A DNA stretch of 64,000 nt from Oreohelix idahoensis. Taxonomy: Eukaryota > Mollusca > Gastropoda > Stylommatophora > Oreohelicidae. The notes below the pieces were generated by a model, which worked only from the letters and a program-made list of their open reading frames with translations, was not told the origin of the DNA and did no database searches. Shown here piece after piece: positions 59,801 to 64,000 of this stretch (positions are counted from its first letter, which is position 1; each line of letters begins with the position of its first letter). The position numbers and the translations under genes are program-made. Where the stretch lies: assembly GCA_024509875.1 (NCBI GenBank), contig JAMPIV010022935.1:918701-982700 (forward strand), given 5' to 3'.

Positions 59801-62800
59801 ACATACCTATTTAGAAGTCCTTGACCCAACAGGATGACAAATCATGATAGGAAATCTTACAACAGCACAGACTGACAAGTAGACTGAAATAATTCATAGA
59901 CATCTTACAACAGCACTAGGATCTGACCAACAGATTGACATCATCATAGGACCATTTTACAACAGCACGGACTGATCCACAGACTGACATCATCACAGAC
60001 ATCTTACAACAGCATGGATTGACCAACAGACTGACATCATCATAGACCTCTTACAACAGCACGGACTGACCAACAGACTGACATCATCATAGACATCCTA
60101 CAACAGCACGGACTGACCAACAGACTGACATCATCATAGACATCTTACAACAGCACGGACTGACCAACAGACTGACATCATCATAGACATCTTACAAACA
60201 GAGAAGATGACCAACACGGATTTGTCATACAGCTATAGACATCTTTACAACAGCACAGATTGGCTATACATAGACTGGACAGAAATATAAAGACATTACA
60301 ATAACTTCAGCGGATGTAGCAACAGGACTGAAAATCATCATAGACATCTTACAACAGCACGGACTGACAAGACATCATATTAGACATCACATTACAAACA
60401 GCACCGGACTCGGCCACATCAGACTGGACCTCAACATAGAAATCTTAAACAGCAATAGGATGTCCAATGCTCAGATTGACATCATCATACGTATTCTTAC
60501 AACATTCACGGACGGACCAACAGATCATGACTATCATCTGACATCAGTACAACAGCAATGGACTGTGCGCAAAGATGGACATCATCATAGACATCTTACA
60601 ACAGCATGGACCTTGACCATGTGAGACTTGACATCACTGTCCTAGAATGTTACAAAGAGGATGACCAACAGACTGTATCATCATAGAGTCTTACAACAGC
60701 ACTGGACTTGAACAGGATGACATCATAAAAGACATCTTACCAACAGCATGGGACTGACAACAGATGACTGACATCATCCATTGGATTCTTGTTATACAAT
60801 TCACACGGACTGAACAACAGACTGAAATCAAGATAGACATCTTACAACTCAATGATAGACAACAGATGAATCATTCGATAGACATTTTTACAAAGCCGGG
60901 CCAAGATGAGCATCATCTCAGACCAAAACAGATAGATCGACCACAGAATTCATTAGGACAATCTTACAACGGAACCTTAGGCCAGCATCGGACTGACACA
61001 AAACAGATGGACTGACATCTCAATTCATAGAAAATTGTAATTACAGACCTCAGTGGACTGACCACCAGCACTTGTTTCGATTTTCGTTTTATTCAACAGC
61101 ATGTTCAGAATTTTGGACATCATCATGGAATCTTACAACAGCCAGGACACTGGACAACAACACGATGACATCATATAGACATATTTAACCACAAGCACGC
61201 GACATTTGTACCAACAGCACTGACATCTCATTAGGACAATGCTTACAAGCCACGGCGGGATTCTGTACCCACAGATCGACAGTACAAGAACATCCATCTA
61301 TAGACGACCTACACAATAGACTGACATCATCATTAGACATCATTAACAACAGCCACGGATGACCAACAGATGGCCTGACATCATCATAGACGTTTCTACT
61401 TTCTTACGGAACGACGTGACTGACCAACAACAGATCTGACATCATTCAAAGAAGTTTACTAACAGCCATGCGACTGACCAACGAGGCATTGACATAATCA
61501 TAGACATCTTGAACAACAGCATGGAATGGAACAACAGATTGCAATATCATAGACTATTCTTTACAACAGCCGAGATCTGGACCAAGATGACTTGCCATCA
61601 TAGCATCATTAGGACAAGTCATGGTTAGCTGACCAACAGAACAATTGAAATCTAATCAGTAGGAATCTTACAACAAGGCATCGGAACTGGGCCGAACAGA
61701 CCTGACATCTTGATAGGACATCTTGCAACAATCAGGACTGACCAAAGACTGACATCATCATAGACATCCTTACAACAGCGGACAGGACGAACCATGTAAG
61801 AAGATGTGATCATGACAATCATGAATGTTACAACTTCATGGACTGGCCAACAGACTGGCATGAAATTCATAGGACATCTTACAACATTCACGGACTGACA
61901 ACAGACTGCACATCAATCATCGGCATCTTACACAATTGATAGATTGGCGGTACAGACTTATTCATGTTCTATAGACTCTTCCACAGTACACGGTAGGACT
62001 GAAAACAGATTGAGAATCATCATAGAATGTTTACAAAGCCATCGACTGAATGACAGTGACATCATAGATTCTTACAACCGCCAGAAAGATTATGACAAAG
62101 ACTGGAATCTATGAAGACGATTCTTACAACAGCCGTGGACGTAAATGGAACAGATATGTCATCATAATATAGACATCTTACAAACAGCACAGACTCTGCC
62201 CATCTGTAACAGACAGGGATGACATCATCATAGACATCTTATAAACCCGCACGGATGACCACATCCGTAGATGAATCATTCATAGACATCTTACAACAGC
62301 AGACTGGACTGACAGATGACATCATCATAGACATATTTACAAAGCATGGACTGTGCAAAGTTTACTGACTTTCCATCAATATCGACATCTTACAACAGAC
62401 ATCGGATTGACCAACAGATGAATCATCTTAGACATCTTAACCACAGACGGACTGTCCACCAATAAGACTGACTATTTCAATCCTAGCATGGGGATTAGGA
62501 ACAGCACGGACTTGATCAACCAGGACTGACAGTTCATCATAGACATATACAACTAGCACGGATCATGGACAACAGGACTGACATACATCATAGAATTTCT
62601 TACAAAGCAGTTGGAGCTGACAAAGCCTGAATTATCATTAACGAATCTTACAACAGCATGGACTTGGCCAATGAGATTGACTGAGTTTTCATCATAGATC
62701 ATCTTCTCAACTAGATCGGACTGACATAAACCGCGTGGACAACCTTGACTGCATCATATAGACATCTTACACCAGCAAGACTGATGAAATTCGACTGTGA

Positions 62801-64000
62801 CATCATCATAGCTGACTATCGTACTAAAGCAACGGAACTGACACGATGGACAATATATACCTGTCCCAGATCTGTCACAGATGTGACATCATCATTATAA
62901 TCTTACCAACAAAGCATGGATGACCGACAGATTGACCATTCATCATAGACATCCATATACAACGAGGATGGATTTACCAATAGACTGACAACATCATAGA
63001 CATCTTAAAACAGCACGGACTGACCAACAGACTGACATCATCATAGACATCTTACAACAGCACGGACTGACCAACAGATGAATCATATCAACAGAGTCAT
63101 TACAAACAGCACAGATGACCAACAGATTGTACATCATTATAGGACATCTTACAACAGCCATGGAACTGGACAACAGTTTGAATGACATCATCATAGACAC
63201 CTTATAACAGCACGGACTGACCAACAGACTGACATCATCATAGACATCTTACAACGCAATGCTTGACACAGACTGACCTCATCCTAGACATCTAAACAAG
63301 CAAGACGGCACTGGACAACAGAATGTGTCTTTCATCATAGACATTTTACAACAGCACGGAATGAACCAAGGACTGGATGACATCCTCATATGACCATCTT
63401 ATAACAGCACGGACTGACCAACAGACTGACATCATCATAGACATCTTACAACTCACGGGATGTACACTGACTGACAATATCATAGACATCTTACAAGCAG
63501 CACGGACTGACAACAGGATTACATCATCAAAGACATATTGAAACAAGCATGGATGATCAACAGGATTGACCTCATCATAGGACATTCTTACAACCAGACG
63601 GACTGGCGAACAGACTGACTGACATCTCATAGACATGGTTACAAACTTCATGGATGACCACCAGTGTCATCATCATAGACATCTTACAACGCTGGACTGA
63701 CAACAGGGACTGACATCATCATAGACATCTTACAACCACAGATGACCAACAGACTCACATCATCGTAGTATCTTACACCGCACAGATGACAATAAATGAA
63801 ATTATTCATAGAATCTTACAACCGCACGTTACTGACAAAGATTGCATCATCTAGGACCATTTTAAACGCACGGATGGCAACAGACTGACATTATAGATTT
63901 ACAACAGCATAGATTGTCCACAGAATGGACATTCATATAGTACAATCATACAACACACAGACTGACAACAGATGACATACATCGGCTACTTACAACAGAC
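53890..64000 (-). repeat. 47-bp satellite, reverse arm
   Basis: Reverse complement of the forward monomer; 60121-60167 is a clean example. Clean runs occur at about 59990-60195 and 63000-63075 and in shorter islands. Between them monomers carry very many small insertions and deletions. The arm runs to the end of the window, so its length is unknown. Two C-rich runs (55285-55332, 55396-55430) interrupt it. The frames reading MMSVCWSVRAV are satellite translation. Confidence 0.9.
55285..55430. repeat. C-rich homopolymer runs within the satellite
   Basis: Two stretches almost entirely of C (about 48 and 35 bases), with nothing comparable in clean monomers. Most likely consensus error. Confidence 0.7.

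Noticed and set aside
54942..63651. Reverse frames beginning with or containing MMSVCWSVRAV
   Set aside because: They are satellite translations; the 47-base period changes frame every monomer, so no protein repeat exists.
49076..64000. CRISPR-like regular repeats
   Set aside because: Monomers are contiguous 47-mers with no variable spacers; the surrounding DNA is eukaryotic transposon sequence.

Overview
This is a window of repeat-dominated metazoan nuclear DNA. No host protein-coding gene, rRNA gene or credible functional tRNA gene is visible. The recognisable coding sequence is all transposon-derived: RTE-like and I/Jockey-like LINEs, a Ty3/gypsy-type gag, a Helitron helicase and a Penelope-like element with a GIY-YIG endonuclease. 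This mix, with many short microsatellites and SINE-like repeats, resembles lophotrochozoan genomes, perhaps a gastropod mollusc. That placement is inference; no host gene confirms it.

Layout. About 1-8 kb: the end of a long LTR-like repeat, an RTE LINE carrying a second RTE fragment inside it, then another broken RTE. About 8-14 kb: a short retroposon with target-site duplications, mostly unassigned AT-rich DNA, a pogo/Tigger-like end, a reverse-strand I/Jockey LINE tail and a tRNA-like SINE. About 14-29 kb: three copies of a long LTR-like family, one followed by a tRNA-like primer-binding site and a gypsy gag. RTE tails, a (CTA)n block and a reverse-strand Helitron helicase split by a reverse-strand LINE also lie here. 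About 29-36 kb: a LINE tail with (TAG)n, the second retroposon copy carrying a SINE and a foldback segment, a LINE endonuclease fragment, two more SINE copies and a hairpin minisatellite. About 36-45 kb: an LTR end, a Penelope-like element inserted in an LTR-family fragment, a LINE tail inserted in a 93-bp tandem array, a decayed LINE ORF1 and an RTE RT fragment. About 45-49 kb: unclassified sequence. About 49-64 kb: a 47-bp satellite in forward orientation to about 53.6 kb and in reverse orientation from about 53.9 kb to the window end, with very uneven sequence quality.

The best-supported content is a nested insertion history. Five or more insertions are bounded by direct target-site duplications, and at two of them the interrupted protein or repeat reads correctly when the insert is skipped. 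The open reading frames are therefore best read as transposon relics. They show no cooperating gene system. The most unusual items are a short retroposon whose 3' end resembles a histone-mRNA stem-loop, the inverted satellite, and the long LTR family with a reproducible terminus and an internal TA microsatellite.
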